A DNA stretch of 64,000 nucleotides from Thermosporothrix hazakensis (GTDB lineage: Bacteria; Chloroflexota; Ktedonobacteria; Ktedonobacterales; Ktedonobacteraceae). The notes under the pieces were generated by a model. That model was given only the letters and a program-made list of their open reading frames with translations. It had not been told where the DNA came from and did no database searches. Made by a program: the position numbers and the translations under genes. Location: the NCBI RefSeq assembly GCF_003253565.1, contig NZ_QKUF01000023.1, positions 32,276-96,275 of the forward strand, written 5' to 3'. Position 1 is the first letter of the stretch; each line of letters opens with the position of its first letter. Positions 17,151 through 28,002 of this stretch are shown here, one piece after another.

Positions 17151-18053
17151 ATGGATCAACTGTTGCAGCGCTTGCGCCGGCTTCAGGCATCGCAGGAGGG
17201 CGCTTTGTATACCCCGCGCTATGGGGCGGAGGTGTATGGCGTGGCGCTGGAGAAGCGCACGGCGAGCGATTGTTATGATTGGGATGGCAGGAAGCGCGGC
17301 GGCGATGCTGCTCACCCATTTGTGGTGTTTCAGTACACGCTGGCCGGGCAGGGCTGCTATGCGGAAGGACAGACCGTCACCCGAATCCTCCCACAGACTG
17401 TTTTTCTGGCGGTTGTTCCCTCGGACAGCCGGTATTATCTGCCTCCTGACTCGCCCGAATGGGTCTTTTGCTGGCTGATTATTCGTCATCCCTATGTTGT
17501 GCAGCGCCTGATGCAGCGCATCGCGAGCGTTGGCCCCATCATGCAACTGGATCCTTCGAGTATGGTGCTGGCGCGGGTTGTTCAGTTGCTTGAGGGGATC
17601 TACGATGGCACCTTTCATGACGTCTTCGCGGAAGAGCTGGCTCTGTTTCATTTCCTGATCGAGTATGAGCGGCTGGCCCATTCGCTGAGCTATGCGCCCG
17701 ATGTGCGGGAGCAGCTCTTGCAGAATGTCCGTTCGTACGTTTTGCAAACGCTCTGGAAGCCAATCGAGGTGGAACAGCTTGCGCGAAGATATGGCATGAG
17801 TCGCAGTCATTTCAGCCACTATTTCAAGCGGAACACCGGGCTATCGCCAGCTCAGTTTGTGATGCAGGTGCGCCTGGAAGAGGCCACGCAACGGCTCTTG
17901 CAGAGTGATCTCACGCTGGAAGTGATCGCCCGCGAGACGGGATTTGCCAACGCCAATCATTTCTGTAAGGTCTTTCGGCGCCATATGTATCTCAGCCCCG
18001 GAGAGTTCCGACGACAGATGCGCCCGTTTTCGCGTCCCGGGAGTCGCCCATAA
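17151..18053 (+). CDS. AraC family transcriptional regulator
   Basis: 300 residues; AAGGAG is 7 nt before the ATG at 17151 (a TTG directly upstream is not needed). An N-terminal cupin-like sensor domain (about residues 15-150) is followed by two HTH motifs at the end: IEVEQLARRYGMSRSHFSHY and LEVIARETGFANANHFCKVF. AraC proteins of this layout activate sugar catabolic genes on ligand binding. Divergence from the GH4 gene suggests control of that gene. Confidence 0.85.
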   Translation: MDQLLQRLRRLQASQEGALYTPRYGAEVYGVALEKRTASDCYDWDGRKRGGDAAHPFVVFQYTLAGQGCYAEGQTVTRILPQTVFLAVVPSDSRYYLPPDSPEWVFCWLIIRHPYVVQRLMQRIASVGPIMQLDPSSMVLARVVQLLEGIYDGTFHDVFAEELALFHFLIEYERLAHSLSYAPDVREQLLQNVRSYVLQTLWKPIEVEQLARRYGMSRSHFSHYFKRNTGLSPAQFVMQVRLEEATQRLLQSDLTLEVIARETGFANANHFCKVFRRHMYLSPGEFRRQMRPFSRPGSRP

Positions 18054-18210
18054 GCGACGAGACTACCCCTTTCTGTCTCCTCCTGTTTACGTATTTGTTT
18101 ATATCCTCCATTTCCCTGTTTACGCAATATTTACACCTTCCTTTTTATACTTGCTAGAGATGAATCATCTGTTGAAGCGGCTGACGCTGTACGGTCAGCA
18201 CGGAGGATCT

Positions 18211-19617
18211 ATGGCAAAGACGCAACAAGACAAAACGATGCAACGTCAGATGATGACGGTTGTGCTCTCAAGCACCCTGGGAACCGCGATTGAGTGGTAT
18301 GATTTTTTCCTCTATGGAACAATGGCCACCCTTGTCTTTCCGAAGCTCTTCTTCCCGGAATCGGATCCACTGGTAGGAACCCTGCTGGCGCTGGTCACGT
18401 TCCTTGTCGGCTTTGTGGCGCGACCCTTTGGCGGAGCGGTATTCGGGCACCTGGGTGATCGAATCGGGCGAAAATCGACGCTGGTAGCAACCCTCTTGCT
18501 GATGGGGATCTCGACGCTGGTCATCGGGTTTTTGCCGGGCTATGATGCGATCGGGATAGTTGCTCCGCTGTTGTTAACACTCTTTCGGCTCGGGCAGGGG
18601 CTTGGCGTTGGCGGCGAGTGGGGCGGCGCCGTCCTGCTGGCGCTTGAATATGGGCATAAGGAGCGGCGCGGCTTCTGGGCGAGCTGGCCGCAGATGGGGG
18701 CACCGATCGGGCTGGTCGTCTCAACGTTTGTGGTGAACATTGTGAGCGCGATGACAGGGCCACAATTCCTGATCTGGGGCTGGCGCATTCCCTTCCTGGT
18801 CAGTGCCCTTTTAGTGCTGGTTGGTCTCTATATTCGCTTCAAAGTGATGGAGACGCCGCTGTTTGAGCAGGTGAAGGAGCAGAAGCGTGAGGCAAAGGCG
18901 CCCCTGCTGGATGTCTTTCGCTATAGCACGCCTGAAGTATTACTGAGTGCGGGTGCTCGCTTTGTTGAGCAGGCGCCATTCTACCTCTTCAGCGTCTTCG
19001 TCATCACCTATGGAACCGCCACTCTGAAAGTGGACAATAGCGTTGTCTTGAACGGGATCACGCTTGGGGCGGTGCTGGAGCTCTTCACTATACCCCTTTT
19101 CGGCTATCTCTCTGATCGCTACGGGCGTCGTCTCTGGTATCTGCTTGGTTGTGTGCTGATGGCACTCTTTGCCTTTCCCTATTTCTTGCTGATGAATAGC
19201 AGGAACTCATTCCTCATTATACTGGCCATCGTGCTCTCGTTGTTTATCTTCCATTCGTGGGTGTATGGCCCGCAGGCAGCGCTGATCGCGGAGCGTTTCG
19301 GCACCCGCTCGCGCTATAGCGGCGCATCGTTGGGCTATCAGTTGGCGGCACCCTTTGCCGGTGGTCTGGCTCCTATCATCGCGCTGCTGCTGCTGAACGG
19401 GAAAACAAGTCTTGGAGCGCTTGGACTTAAGCATGTGACTATTGCGATCGGGGCCGGCTCGTGGCAGGCCGTGGCGATCTATATGATTGTGCTCAGTCTG
19501 ATCTCGTTCGTCTCGACATGGGGTCTCAAGGAGCTGAGCAAGGCCGATATCTCCGATACGCAAGCCTATACAATCGAAGAAGCGCCAGTCTCGCGTTTAG
19601 AGCCACACGAGGCCTGA
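18211..19617 (+). CDS. MFS transporter, metabolite:H+ symporter (MHS) family
   Basis: 468 residues from the ATG at 18211, with CGGAGG directly upstream. MHS signatures: GTAIEWYDFFLYGTMA near the start, GDRIGRKSTLV in loop 2-3, and RLGQGLGVGGEWGGAVLL in helix 4. Twelve membrane segments are expected. The family (like KgtP, ProP, ShiA) takes up organic acids or osmolytes with protons. It is closely similar to the convergent transporter at 19656-20966. Substrate unknown. Confidence 0.88.
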   Translation: MAKTQQDKTMQRQMMTVVLSSTLGTAIEWYDFFLYGTMATLVFPKLFFPESDPLVGTLLALVTFLVGFVARPFGGAVFGHLGDRIGRKSTLVATLLLMGISTLVIGFLPGYDAIGIVAPLLLTLFRLGQGLGVGGEWGGAVLLALEYGHKERRGFWASWPQMGAPIGLVVSTFVVNIVSAMTGPQFLIWGWRIPFLVSALLVLVGLYIRFKVMETPLFEQVKEQKREAKAPLLDVFRYSTPEVLLSAGARFVEQAPFYLFSVFVITYGTATLKVDNSVVLNGITLGAVLELFTIPLFGYLSDRYGRRLWYLLGCVLMALFAFPYFLLMNSRNSFLIILAIVLSLFIFHSWVYGPQAALIAERFGTRSRYSGASLGYQLAAPFAGGLAPIIALLLLNGKTSLGALGLKHVTIAIGAGSWQAVAIYMIVLSLISFVSTWGLKELSKADISDTQAYTIEEAPVSRLEPHEA

Positions 19618-19626
19618 GCCGGTAGC

Positions 19627-19651
19627 GGGGACGCCATAACAGAGCGTCCCC
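19627..19651. terminator. Bidirectional hairpin between convergent transporter genes
   Basis: Perfect 8-bp arms GGGGACGC (19627-19634) and GCGTCCCC (19644-19651) with a 9-nt loop, centred between two convergent genes. No T run follows on either side. Confidence 0.5.
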
Positions 19652-19655
19652 CATA

Positions 19656-20966
19656 CTATGCCTGCCGGAGCAGCAACGCCGACAGAAACGAGAGAATGGA
19701 CATGATAACAATAAAGAGCGCGATAGAGGTGAAAAAGGTGGAATCGGTAGACTGCGAACCGGCGATCAGCGAGGTTGCCAGAATCGGGGTCGGGCCGCCG
19801 GCGGTTAACGAGGCCAGTTGATAGCCCAGAGTGGCGCCACTGTAGCGAAGGCGTGTCTCGAAGCAGGAGACGATCAGGGCGGCCTGGGGTCCATAGAGCC
19901 AGGCAATGCAGAGGCCCAGCGAGAGCACGAATGCAGTGACGATCAGCCAGGGGTTGAGGCTTTGCAGCAGGAGAAAATACGGAAACGCGAAGACGCCCAT
20001 CAGCAGCGAGCCGAGCGCGTACCAGCGCCTGCGCCCGACGTGGTCCGAGAGCAGCGCGAAGAGCGGAATTGTAATCAGGGCGACCAGGGAGGCGATGGCA
20101 AGAAAGAAATAGATCTGTTCGGGTGAGAGCGATGATGTTTGCCCGAGATAGGTAAAGGTAAAGGTGGTGAAGATGTAGAACGGCGCGTTTTCGCCTGAGC
20201 GCAGCAGGGTGCAGAGGAGAATGGGCCGCCAGTAGCGCCGAATGACCTCCAGCAGCGGTGATGAGGCAATCTGCTTGCTGGCCAGGAGCTGGACGAAGGG
20301 CGGCGTCTCCGGGATGCGCAGGCGGATGTAGAGCCCGATGGTCAGCAGGATAGTGCTGAGCAGAAAGGGCACGCGCCACCCGATCGCTGTGAATGCCTCG
20401 TCGGGGTAGAGATGCCGAAAAACGATGGCGGAGATGGTCGAGAGCAACAGCCCGATCGGAACACCAACCTGTGCCCAGCTTCCCCAGAACGCGCGGTGTT
20501 TCTCGTCGCCGTGTTCCAGCGAGAGGAGAACCGACCCGCTCCACTCGCCTCCCAGGCCAATTCCCTGCAAAAAGCGGAGCAATCCCAGACCGATGGGAGC
20601 CAGCAGGCCGATGCGCTGATAATCAGGTAGTACGCCGATCAGCATTGAGGAGAAGCCAATCAGCAGGAGCGTCATAACCAGCGTCGACTTGCGCCCGATC
20701 CGATCGCCAAAGATGCTGAAGAAGGCGCCTCCGATCGGGCGAGCGACGAAGCCCACAAAGTTTGTGGTAAAGGCGGCAATGATTGCTGAATAGGGGTCCA
20801 GCGTCGGGAAGAAGAGACGCGGAAAGATAGTTGCTGAGAAAAAGGCATACAGGAAGAAGTCATACCATACAAGGGCGGTGCCAAGTGAGCAGGCACAGAT
20901 CACAGGGAACATATGACGCTGCGATTGTATGGTACGGAGAAAAGCGGGGATATTCCAGAATATCAT
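19656..20966 (-). CDS. MFS transporter, MHS family (second copy)
   Basis: 436 residues; AAGGAGG lies 4 nt before the ATG. Signatures match the neighbour: GTALVWYDFFLYAFFSA, GDRIGRKSTLVMTLLL, GIGLGGEWSGSVLLS. The canonical E-W-Y-D-F of MHS helix 1 is V-W-Y-D-F here. Twelve segments are expected. The pair looks like diverged paralogues in convergent orientation. Substrate unknown. Confidence 0.86.
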   Translation of the reverse strand: MIFWNIPAFLRTIQSQRHMFPVICACSLGTALVWYDFFLYAFFSATIFPRLFFPTLDPYSAIIAAFTTNFVGFVARPIGGAFFSIFGDRIGRKSTLVMTLLLIGFSSMLIGVLPDYQRIGLLAPIGLGLLRFLQGIGLGGEWSGSVLLSLEHGDEKHRAFWGSWAQVGVPIGLLLSTISAIVFRHLYPDEAFTAIGWRVPFLLSTILLTIGLYIRLRIPETPPFVQLLASKQIASSPLLEVIRRYWRPILLCTLLRSGENAPFYIFTTFTFTYLGQTSSLSPEQIYFFLAIASLVALITIPLFALLSDHVGRRRWYALGSLLMGVFAFPYFLLLQSLNPWLIVTAFVLSLGLCIAWLYGPQAALIVSCFETRLRYSGATLGYQLASLTAGGPTPILATSLIAGSQSTDSTFFTSIALFIVIMSILSFLSALLLRQA

Positions 20967-21077
20967 TGACCCTCCTTTTTGCGGAGAACTGGCAATAAAT
21001 AAGGTACAATAGATGCTATTATAAACGATATTCTAAAAGCATGCAGATAGCACGATTCGCTTGAGAATGAGGATAGC

Positions 21078-22892
21078 ATGTTGCACATTCTGGAACGACG
21101 CATTAATCTCCAACTCCTGATTTTCTACAGCCTGTTTGTTCTTCCGTTGCTCCTGGGCGGCATTGAGATTTATTTCTTCCTGCGCGATACTCTGGAAAAA
21201 GACGCGCTCCAAACGGATCGCCTGCTTGCACGACTGGTCGCGCTTGAGGTCGAGGCAACCGACGCGAAGACGAGACGCTCACCACAGGCCATGACGGATC
21301 GCCTGCTTGTACTGCGCCGTCGGCTGGCAGAGGATGGTGATATCTCGATCTGGCTGCTTGATAAAGGAGGACGACCGATTGCGTCTGTGGATGGGCAAGC
21401 CGCCCCGCATCTGGATACATATAGTTCTGCTCCGGTTGCGGGAACATCCTGGATGGTCTTTGTACAGCGCCCGACAGCTTCGGCGCACACGGTGATCATC
21501 AGCTTTCAGAATAGCCTCTTCATCGCGCTTGTCATGCTTATTGTGGGCGCAAGCTGTTTCTGGTTCGTGGCGTATGGGTGGGTGATCGGACCACTGACGC
21601 GGCTGGCAAAAGCCGTCTCGCTGATTCGCCCGGACCAGACAACCCGCGTAACCGATGGGCCATTGCTGGAAAAGGAGCGGGGCCGTGTTGATGAGATCGG
21701 GCAGTTGATCAGCGCTCTTTCCACGATGGAGGATGAGATTCATACGCTGTTCCGACAGAGTGATCAGGAGAGTCAGGCACGACTCCATACGCTGGAAGCG
21801 ATCATGAGCAGCCTTGAGGACAGCGTTTTGCTGGAAGACCCGGACGGACAGATTGTCTACGCGAATCGGAGTTTTTACCGGCTGGTAGGCTTGCCTGCTG
21901 GAAGTACGACGACGGGGCTCACCGAGCGGTTGTATGCCATGCTGGAAGATCCTCGAAGCTACACGGAAGCCTTGCAACGGGCCGAAGAGCGTAGCGGCCC
22001 ACAGCGGTTCGATTTCCGGGTGCGCGGTTTCTATAATCGGGTTGGGCAGTTCGTGCAGAGGAGCCGCCAGCTACGGATGCGCCTGTTCTATGTGTATGAT
22101 CTCGCCGGGCAGCTCATCGGGCGGGGCAAGATTCTGCACGATGTGACACAGCAGAACGACGCCGAACAGATCAAGCGAAACCTGCTCGCGATTATCTCGC
22201 ATGAGCTGCGCACGCCTCTGACCACGATGAAAGGCTATGCGACCAGTCTGCTGGAAACTGATGTTGAAATGGATGAGGCGCTCAAGCTTGAGTTCCTGCA
22301 AGGCATCGTAACCGAGGGCGATCATATGGCAGAGATTATCACGAGTCTGCTGGACATGTCGCAGCTTGAGGCCGGGACACTCAAGCTCTCGCCCTCTTTC
22401 GGCTCGCTGGAAGCGCTGCTTGACGAGGTGCTCGACAATCCGCGCTATCAGCGGGTTGAGCTTCAGCTTGAGCCGGGGCTTCCGTGGCTTTATGTCGATC
22501 AGAAGCGTATCGAGGTCGTGCTGCATAACCTGCTGGAAAACGCGCTTCGTTATGCAGGAGAGCAGGCGCGCGTTGAGATCAGGGCCCACGCTCAGGCAGA
22601 GGAGCAGGACGGTAGACCGGCGGGCCTCTATCTCAGCGTGATCGATGATGGGCACGGTATTCCGCTGGAGCAAAGGGAGCGAATCTTTGAGAGCTTTTAT
22701 CAGATTGATAGCGGACATCGGCGCAGCAGCAAAGGGGTCGGGCTCGGTCTGGCGCTCTGTCGCGGGATTGTGGAGGCGCATGGAGGCGCGATCTGGGCGG
22801 CGGATCGTGCGGATGGAAAGCCCGGAGCGACCTTTCATATCTATTTCCCGCCGCGTCTGTTGCGACCGCGCCCGGTCAACGTTGAGGACTGA
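21078..22892 (+). CDS. Sensor histidine kinase (PAS-containing)
   Basis: 604 residues. One membrane segment at about 12-33, an extracellular sensor of about 120 residues, a second segment at about 150-172, HAMP, a PAS domain (about 245-350, EDPDGQIVYANRSFYRLVG), then HisKA with the phosphoacceptor box ISHELRTPLTTMKGYA. The ATPase shows NLLENALRYA (N box), DDGHGIPLEQRERIFESF (G1/F) and GVGLGLALCRGIVEAHGG (G2). GAGGA is 4 nt before the ATG. It phosphorylates the regulator encoded 12 nt downstream. The signal is unknown. Confidence 0.92.
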   Translation: MLHILERRINLQLLIFYSLFVLPLLLGGIEIYFFLRDTLEKDALQTDRLLARLVALEVEATDAKTRRSPQAMTDRLLVLRRRLAEDGDISIWLLDKGGRPIASVDGQAAPHLDTYSSAPVAGTSWMVFVQRPTASAHTVIISFQNSLFIALVMLIVGASCFWFVAYGWVIGPLTRLAKAVSLIRPDQTTRVTDGPLLEKERGRVDEIGQLISALSTMEDEIHTLFRQSDQESQARLHTLEAIMSSLEDSVLLEDPDGQIVYANRSFYRLVGLPAGSTTTGLTERLYAMLEDPRSYTEALQRAEERSGPQRFDFRVRGFYNRVGQFVQRSRQLRMRLFYVYDLAGQLIGRGKILHDVTQQNDAEQIKRNLLAIISHELRTPLTTMKGYATSLLETDVEMDEALKLEFLQGIVTEGDHMAEIITSLLDMSQLEAGTLKLSPSFGSLEALLDEVLDNPRYQRVELQLEPGLPWLYVDQKRIEVVLHNLLENALRYAGEQARVEIRAHAQAEEQDGRPAGLYLSVIDDGHGIPLEQRERIFESFYQIDSGHRRSSKGVGLGLALCRGIVEAHGGAIWAADRADGKPGATFHIYFPPRLLRPRPVNVED

Positions 22893-22904
22893 AGGAGGTT
22901 CTCT

Positions 22905-23624
22905 GTGCTACACGACAAACATATTCTCGTTGTTGACGATGAGCCCGGCATCCTGGATTTCATCAAGAAGAATCTGGAAATGCGCTCGTTTCAGGTCTCG
23001 CTTGCCAGTAACGGGCTGGAAGCGCTTGACCTCTTTATGCGCAACACCTTTGCCTTGATCGTGCTGGATGTCATGATGCCGGTGATGGATGGCCTGGAGG
23101 TCTGTCGGCGCATCAGGCAGAGTAGCACCGTGCCTATTATCGTCTTAACGGCCCTCGGTGAGGAGTCGGATAAGATCACTGCGCTGGATCTGGGCGCCGA
23201 TGACTATTTAACCAAGCCATTTGGCGTCGGGGAGCTGCTGGCACGGATTCGAGCCGTTTTGCGTCGAAACCACTGGGCCGACACGCCGCCCTCGGTCAAG
23301 AGGCTCCGCTTAAAAGAGATCGAGATTGATTTCGAGCAACAGCGCGTCTGGCGCAACGGGACGCTGGTTAAGCTCTCGCCGACGGAGTTCGGGCTGCTGC
23401 AAACGCTGGCGCTGAACCCGGGCAAGCTCTTTACCCATGAGGCGCTGCTGCGGCGAGTCTGGGGGCCGGAGTATCGTAAAGAGCATGAATATCTTCGGGT
23501 GTATATCGGTCGCTTGCGGCGCAAACTGGAAGCCGACCCCTCACACCCGCGCTATTTCGTCACTGAACCGGGAGTTGGATACTATCTTGCCTGTCAGGAT
23601 GAAGAAAGGAGAAGAGCAGAATGA
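22905..23624 (+). CDS. OmpR/PhoB family response regulator
   Basis: 239 residues from a GTG with AAGGAGG 6 nt upstream. The receiver has the acidic pair VVDDE, phospho-Asp in LIVLDVMMPVMDG and the conserved lysine in DDYLTKPFG. The C-terminal winged helix includes LSPTEFGLLQTLALNPG and HEYLRVYIGRLRRKLE. It forms a two-component pair with the upstream kinase. Its 3' end overlaps the dehydrogenase start by 4 nt (ATGA). Confidence 0.93.
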   Translation: MLHDKHILVVDDEPGILDFIKKNLEMRSFQVSLASNGLEALDLFMRNTFALIVLDVMMPVMDGLEVCRRIRQSSTVPIIVLTALGEESDKITALDLGADDYLTKPFGVGELLARIRAVLRRNHWADTPPSVKRLRLKEIEIDFEQQRVWRNGTLVKLSPTEFGLLQTLALNPGKLFTHEALLRRVWGPEYRKEHEYLRVYIGRLRRKLEADPSHPRYFVTEPGVGYYLACQDEERRRAE

Positions 23625-24391
23625 AGAGTCTGGAAGGAAAGGTAGCGCTGGTGACTGGCGCTGCTTCCGGGATTGGTTTAGCGGTCGCCCGTGATCTCGC
23701 GCAACAGGGCGTGCGAGTGACGCTCTGTGATCTGGATGCGGAGGCGGGCCAGCGCGAGGCAGATGCATTGCCAAACGCTCGCTTCTGTCGCGCCAATCTT
23801 GCACGTAAAGAAGAGCTTGACCGGCTCGTTCAGGAGACGCTGGAGGCCGAGGGACAGATAGATATTCTGGTGAATAATGCGGGCCTTCAGCACGTTGCGC
23901 CGATTACCGAGTTTCCTGAGGAGAAATGGCGCTCTATCATCGAGGTGATGCTGACTGCCCCTTTTTTGCTGACTCAGGCGGTGCTTCCTTCAATGTATGA
24001 GCGGAAATGGGGCCGAATTATCAACATTGGTTCAGTACATTCGTTGCGGGCATCGGCGTTCAAGTCCGCGTATGTTGCCGCGAAGCACGGGCTGCTCGGG
24101 CTTACGCGTGTGACGGCGCTGGAAGCCGCCCCATATGGCGTGACCTGTAACCTGATCTGCCCTTCTTATGTACGTACGCCGCTGGTGGAAAAGCAGATCA
24201 AGAGTCAGGCGGCGGTTCACCATATTCCAGAGGAGGAAGTTGTTGAGAAAGTGATGGTTGCGGAGGGAGCAATCAAACGGCTGTTAGAGCCGGAAGAGGT
24301 GGCGCAGCTTGTGACCTATCTCTGTTCGGATGCGGCCTCGGCTATTACCGGGAGCTCCCAGGTGATTGACTGCGGCTGGACTGCCCATTGA
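23621..24391 (+). CDS. 3-hydroxybutyrate dehydrogenase (SDR)
   Basis: 256 residues. Cofactor motif TGAASGIGLAVA, structural NNAG and catalytic S...YVAAK in the block INIGSVHSLRASAFKS then AYVAAKHG. The wording NLICPSYVRTPLVEKQI is characteristic of bacterial D-3-hydroxybutyrate dehydrogenase, which interconverts 3-hydroxybutyrate and acetoacetate with NAD. It is translationally coupled to the response regulator, so the two-component system and this enzyme form one unit. That suggests control of ketone-body or PHB-derived carbon, which is inference. Confidence 0.87.
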   Translation: MKSLEGKVALVTGAASGIGLAVARDLAQQGVRVTLCDLDAEAGQREADALPNARFCRANLARKEELDRLVQETLEAEGQIDILVNNAGLQHVAPITEFPEEKWRSIIEVMLTAPFLLTQAVLPSMYERKWGRIINIGSVHSLRASAFKSAYVAAKHGLLGLTRVTALEAAPYGVTCNLICPSYVRTPLVEKQIKSQAAVHHIPEEEVVEKVMVAEGAIKRLLEPEEVAQLVTYLCSDAASAITGSSQVIDCGWTAH

Positions 24392-24430
24392 GCGAGCTGC
24401 CGGGAAGGTGGCGACCAGAAGGGAGGGAGG

Positions 24431-24469
24431 ACGAGAACGTGTACTATGCTCGTTTTCGTTCTTCTTCTT
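24431..24469 (+). terminator. Terminator after the two-component/dehydrogenase operon
   Basis: ACGAGAACG (24431-24439) pairs with CGTTTTCGT (24451-24459) with one G-T pair, followed by a T/C-rich tail. Confidence 0.55.
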
Positions 24470-24617
24470 CCCTTTGGGGGATGATAGTACTGGAAAGGGA
24501 GAATGCTTACAAAGTATGAAGGATGTATGACCTCCTTGAGAGGATAGAATATGTTCCATTCGAGACGGGGATATTGAGAGACAGCCCGGGGATAGATAAT
24601 CAGCAAAGGCGTATGCA

Positions 24618-25504
24618 ATGCAAAAATTTGTCGCATGGATTGTGAAATATTGCTACCCCCGCGCGTGGCGCGAACAATACGAGCGGGAATTGCTGACGGC
24701 GTTGAGAATGCAGCCCGTGAGCCTGCGGACACTCATCAATCTCTTTGGGGGCTGTCTGATGGCGCATCTCATGCATCCAGGCATCTGTTATTGAAGAACA
24801 GATTGGCTTCAATAGCCCTGTTTCTGAGATCGTTTTCCCGGGCGTTCACCTTCTTCTTTATCTGAGAAACATGGCAGACAACGTTCATTTTCATGCCGCT
24901 GGCCTCCTCACCGTGGCATTGGCTCGACGTCTTTGCGAGGCTGCTCATTGTATTGGTGCCTCTTTTCCTTGCCGCTCGCTTCTTTCTGGACAGGATGCAG
25001 AAGAATGTGGCAAAGACCGGAGAGAAGGCGGTTACTGGTTCCTGCGCTTCTTGCGTGCTTGGCCTTGCCCTGTTTTTCCCCTATCCGGCGCTGATTGCTC
25101 TCTCTTCTCCCGCAGTATGGTGAGGCGGGGAAGACGGAACATCGCGCTTCTGATTGTTGGTTTGCAGGTGGTGCTTCCTATCAGTCTCTTTGGTTTTCGC
25201 CTGCTGACCACTCCTGCATGGGATTGGTGGGACCCTATCGCGTTTGGTATTGGGGGCGCTCGTAGGCTTTCTCCCATTTATGAGCGTGGAAACATTGCTG
25301 TTCCTGCTGGCGCTTCAGAAAAAGATACGTCGGGCTCCATTTCGTTTGCTGCTTTCCCTGTTCTCCGTTGTGACGGCGCTTATGGCAGTGCTTCTGTTGC
25401 TCTTCGCCGCCCGCGATATCGTCTACTGGACGCATGAAGTCCCGAGGAGGCCCGAAGGTCCCTCGGGCTTTGTGCTGCTTTACCGTACCTTTTTGTTGCG
25501 ATAG
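24618..25504 (+). pseudogene. Decayed membrane-protein gene (YPRAWRxxYExEL family)
   Basis: A 58-codon ORF from 24618 reads YPRAWREQYERELLTALRM and SLRTLINLFGGCLMAH, the N-terminal block of a family common in Ktedonobacteria that is normally followed by several membrane helices. Here the reading then moves to another frame (LLLKNRLASIALFLRSFSR), meets TGA at 24863, and continues with WHWLDVFARLLIVLVPLFLA. A TGA at 25121 follows; the next helix (NIALLIVGLQVVLPISLF) is in a third frame from 25117, and the last (FMSVETLLFLLALQKK) returns to the second frame after about 25240. At least three frame changes point to a pseudogene of about 250-290 residues. Separate short genes remain possible for the first ORF. 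Confidence 0.6.
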
Positions 25505-26324
25505 AAGTACATGGTGAGCGGCGCGAACAGGATGATCAACACAGCACAGACCAGCAAGACCCGGGCAATCTGATCAACGGTAGAGGTGCCATGCATCAGC
25601 CCGCGCGTCGCTGTCACCAGATGGCTGATCGGGTTCAGGTTAACGGCCACCTGCAACCAGACCGGCATGGTTTTTGGGTCCACAAAGATATTGCTCCCGA
25701 ATGTGAAGATGAACATGATCATAGAACTGATACCCATGACCGAGTTCGGGGTGGGAAGGATCAGGCCGAGTGCTGTCCAGATCCAGCTCAAGCTGAATGA
25801 GAATGTGAGGATCAGGAGGACCGCCAGCAAGACCCCTGGCACACCGCCATCTGGCCGAAATCCCATTATCAGCCCCAGAATGATGACCATCAGCGCCGCG
25901 ATAGAGTAGCGTACAGCATCGCCTAGCAGCGCTCCGACGATTGTGGCCGGCCCCCAGATGGGCATAGAACGGAAGCGATCAAAGATGCCCTTCGATATAT
26001 CTGTATTGAGGGTAAAGCCCGTGTACATAGTGATCATGGTGACCGTCTGGACCAGAATGCCCGGCAGGAAGAGATGAAGATACTCACCTGTCGAGCCTGC
26101 TAAGGCCCCACCAAACATGTAGGTGAAGATGAGCGTCAGCATTGCGGGAAAGGCCGTGACATCGAAAAGCTGCATGGGCACGTGCTTGATCTTGAGCAAC
26201 GCACGCCAGCCAAACAGAAGCGAGGCGGTCAACGCGCTGGCACCGCGGGGGCGAGCGCTGCTTGCGAGCGCTGCATGCAACTTCTGGTTATCGATGCGAG
26301 CCAGTGGGCTTGTTTGCGTGATGC

Positions 26325-26328
<4 letters not shown>
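25480..26328 (-). CDS. ABC-2 type permease (DrrB-like)
   Basis: 282 residues with six membrane segments from about residue 55 on. The phrases FTLNTDISKGIFDRFRSMPI and NPISHLVTATRGLMHG are typical of DrrB/daunorubicin-type export permeases. The start overlaps the ATPase stop by 4 nt (ATGA), so the two are coupled. It exports a hydrophobic compound, perhaps a drug; substrate unknown. Its 3' end overlaps the decayed gene on the opposite strand. Confidence 0.88.
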
Positions 26329-27299
<971 letters not shown>

Positions 27300-27492
27300 T
27301 CCTTCCTGATTTATTTCATTGAGAGTGCTTGTTGTATTATACGCGACCCAGGCGGAGAAAACTTCTTCGATTTTGCTCTATGCAGGCATTTTCGCTTCCC
27401 GAGGAGAGAACACGCTAAGGCGCTTCCGGTGGTGTGTTAACGATCGGAATCGTTGTTTGCTTCTTCTTCCTGCCTGTGTTTTAGCGCTTCCT

Positions 27493-28002
27493 TCAGCCAT
27501 CGGGGCGCTTTCTCGATTGGTGCTGCTTCTCTTCTCGCGTCAGGCGCTCAGCCCGCTCATACTGCTGTTGCAAGGAAGGGACGTTGTACTCCTGTCGTTC
27601 GGCATCGGTGGTCGCGGGGTCTACATCCCAGAGGCGATAGCGCGTGCCATTCGAGGTAAATTGCGTACCGTATTTTTGCGGTTTCCCTTGATACATCAGC
27701 CAGCGATCCAGCGAGGCGGCAATAAGCCAGCGGGCCCGTGCAAAGCCCCGCGACGCAGACTTCTGCGCCAGCTCGTGTGCTTGCCAGATGTCGTCAAGCG
27801 TCTCGCCATGCTGAAAGATCATCGCGGCATGATAAAAGTCTTCTGGGGCCTGTAGCGCTCCTTGCGCAATCAATTCGGTCACACGTTGGCGTCGTTTGGC
27901 GTCGTTTTCGCGTAGCTGTTTGTACGCGGGAGTGCCGAACTCAGGATGCTGTTTGCGCTCTGCCTGATCCGTCTCAAAAAGGGATTGTAGCTCCTTGTGC
28001 AT
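27493..28002 (-). CDS. DUF6624-like cytoplasmic protein
   Basis: 169 residues from the ATG at 28002 (AAGGAG 6 nt upstream); an earlier in-frame start at 28023 is less likely. It begins MHKELQSLFETDQAERK and contains FYHAAMIFQHG, ARWLIAASLDRWLMYQG and the conserved QKYGTQF phrase seen in DUF6624. Function is unknown for the family. It has no signal or membrane segment. Stands alone. Confidence 0.7.
   Translation of the reverse strand: MHKELQSLFETDQAERKQHPEFGTPAYKQLRENDAKRRQRVTELIAQGALQAPEDFYHAAMIFQHGETLDDIWQAHELAQKSASRGFARARWLIAASLDRWLMYQGKPQKYGTQFTSNGTRYRLWDVDPATTDAERQEYNVPSLQQQYERAERLTREEKQHQSRKRPDG

Noticed and set aside
19597..20544. 315-codon minus-strand ORF, Arg/Leu rich
   Set aside because: Frame shadow of the MHS transporter on the same strand.
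24871..25437. 188-codon ORF as a single membrane protein
   Set aside because: Only its middle part is hydrophobic in this frame; flanking text is in other frames, so it is part of the decayed gene.
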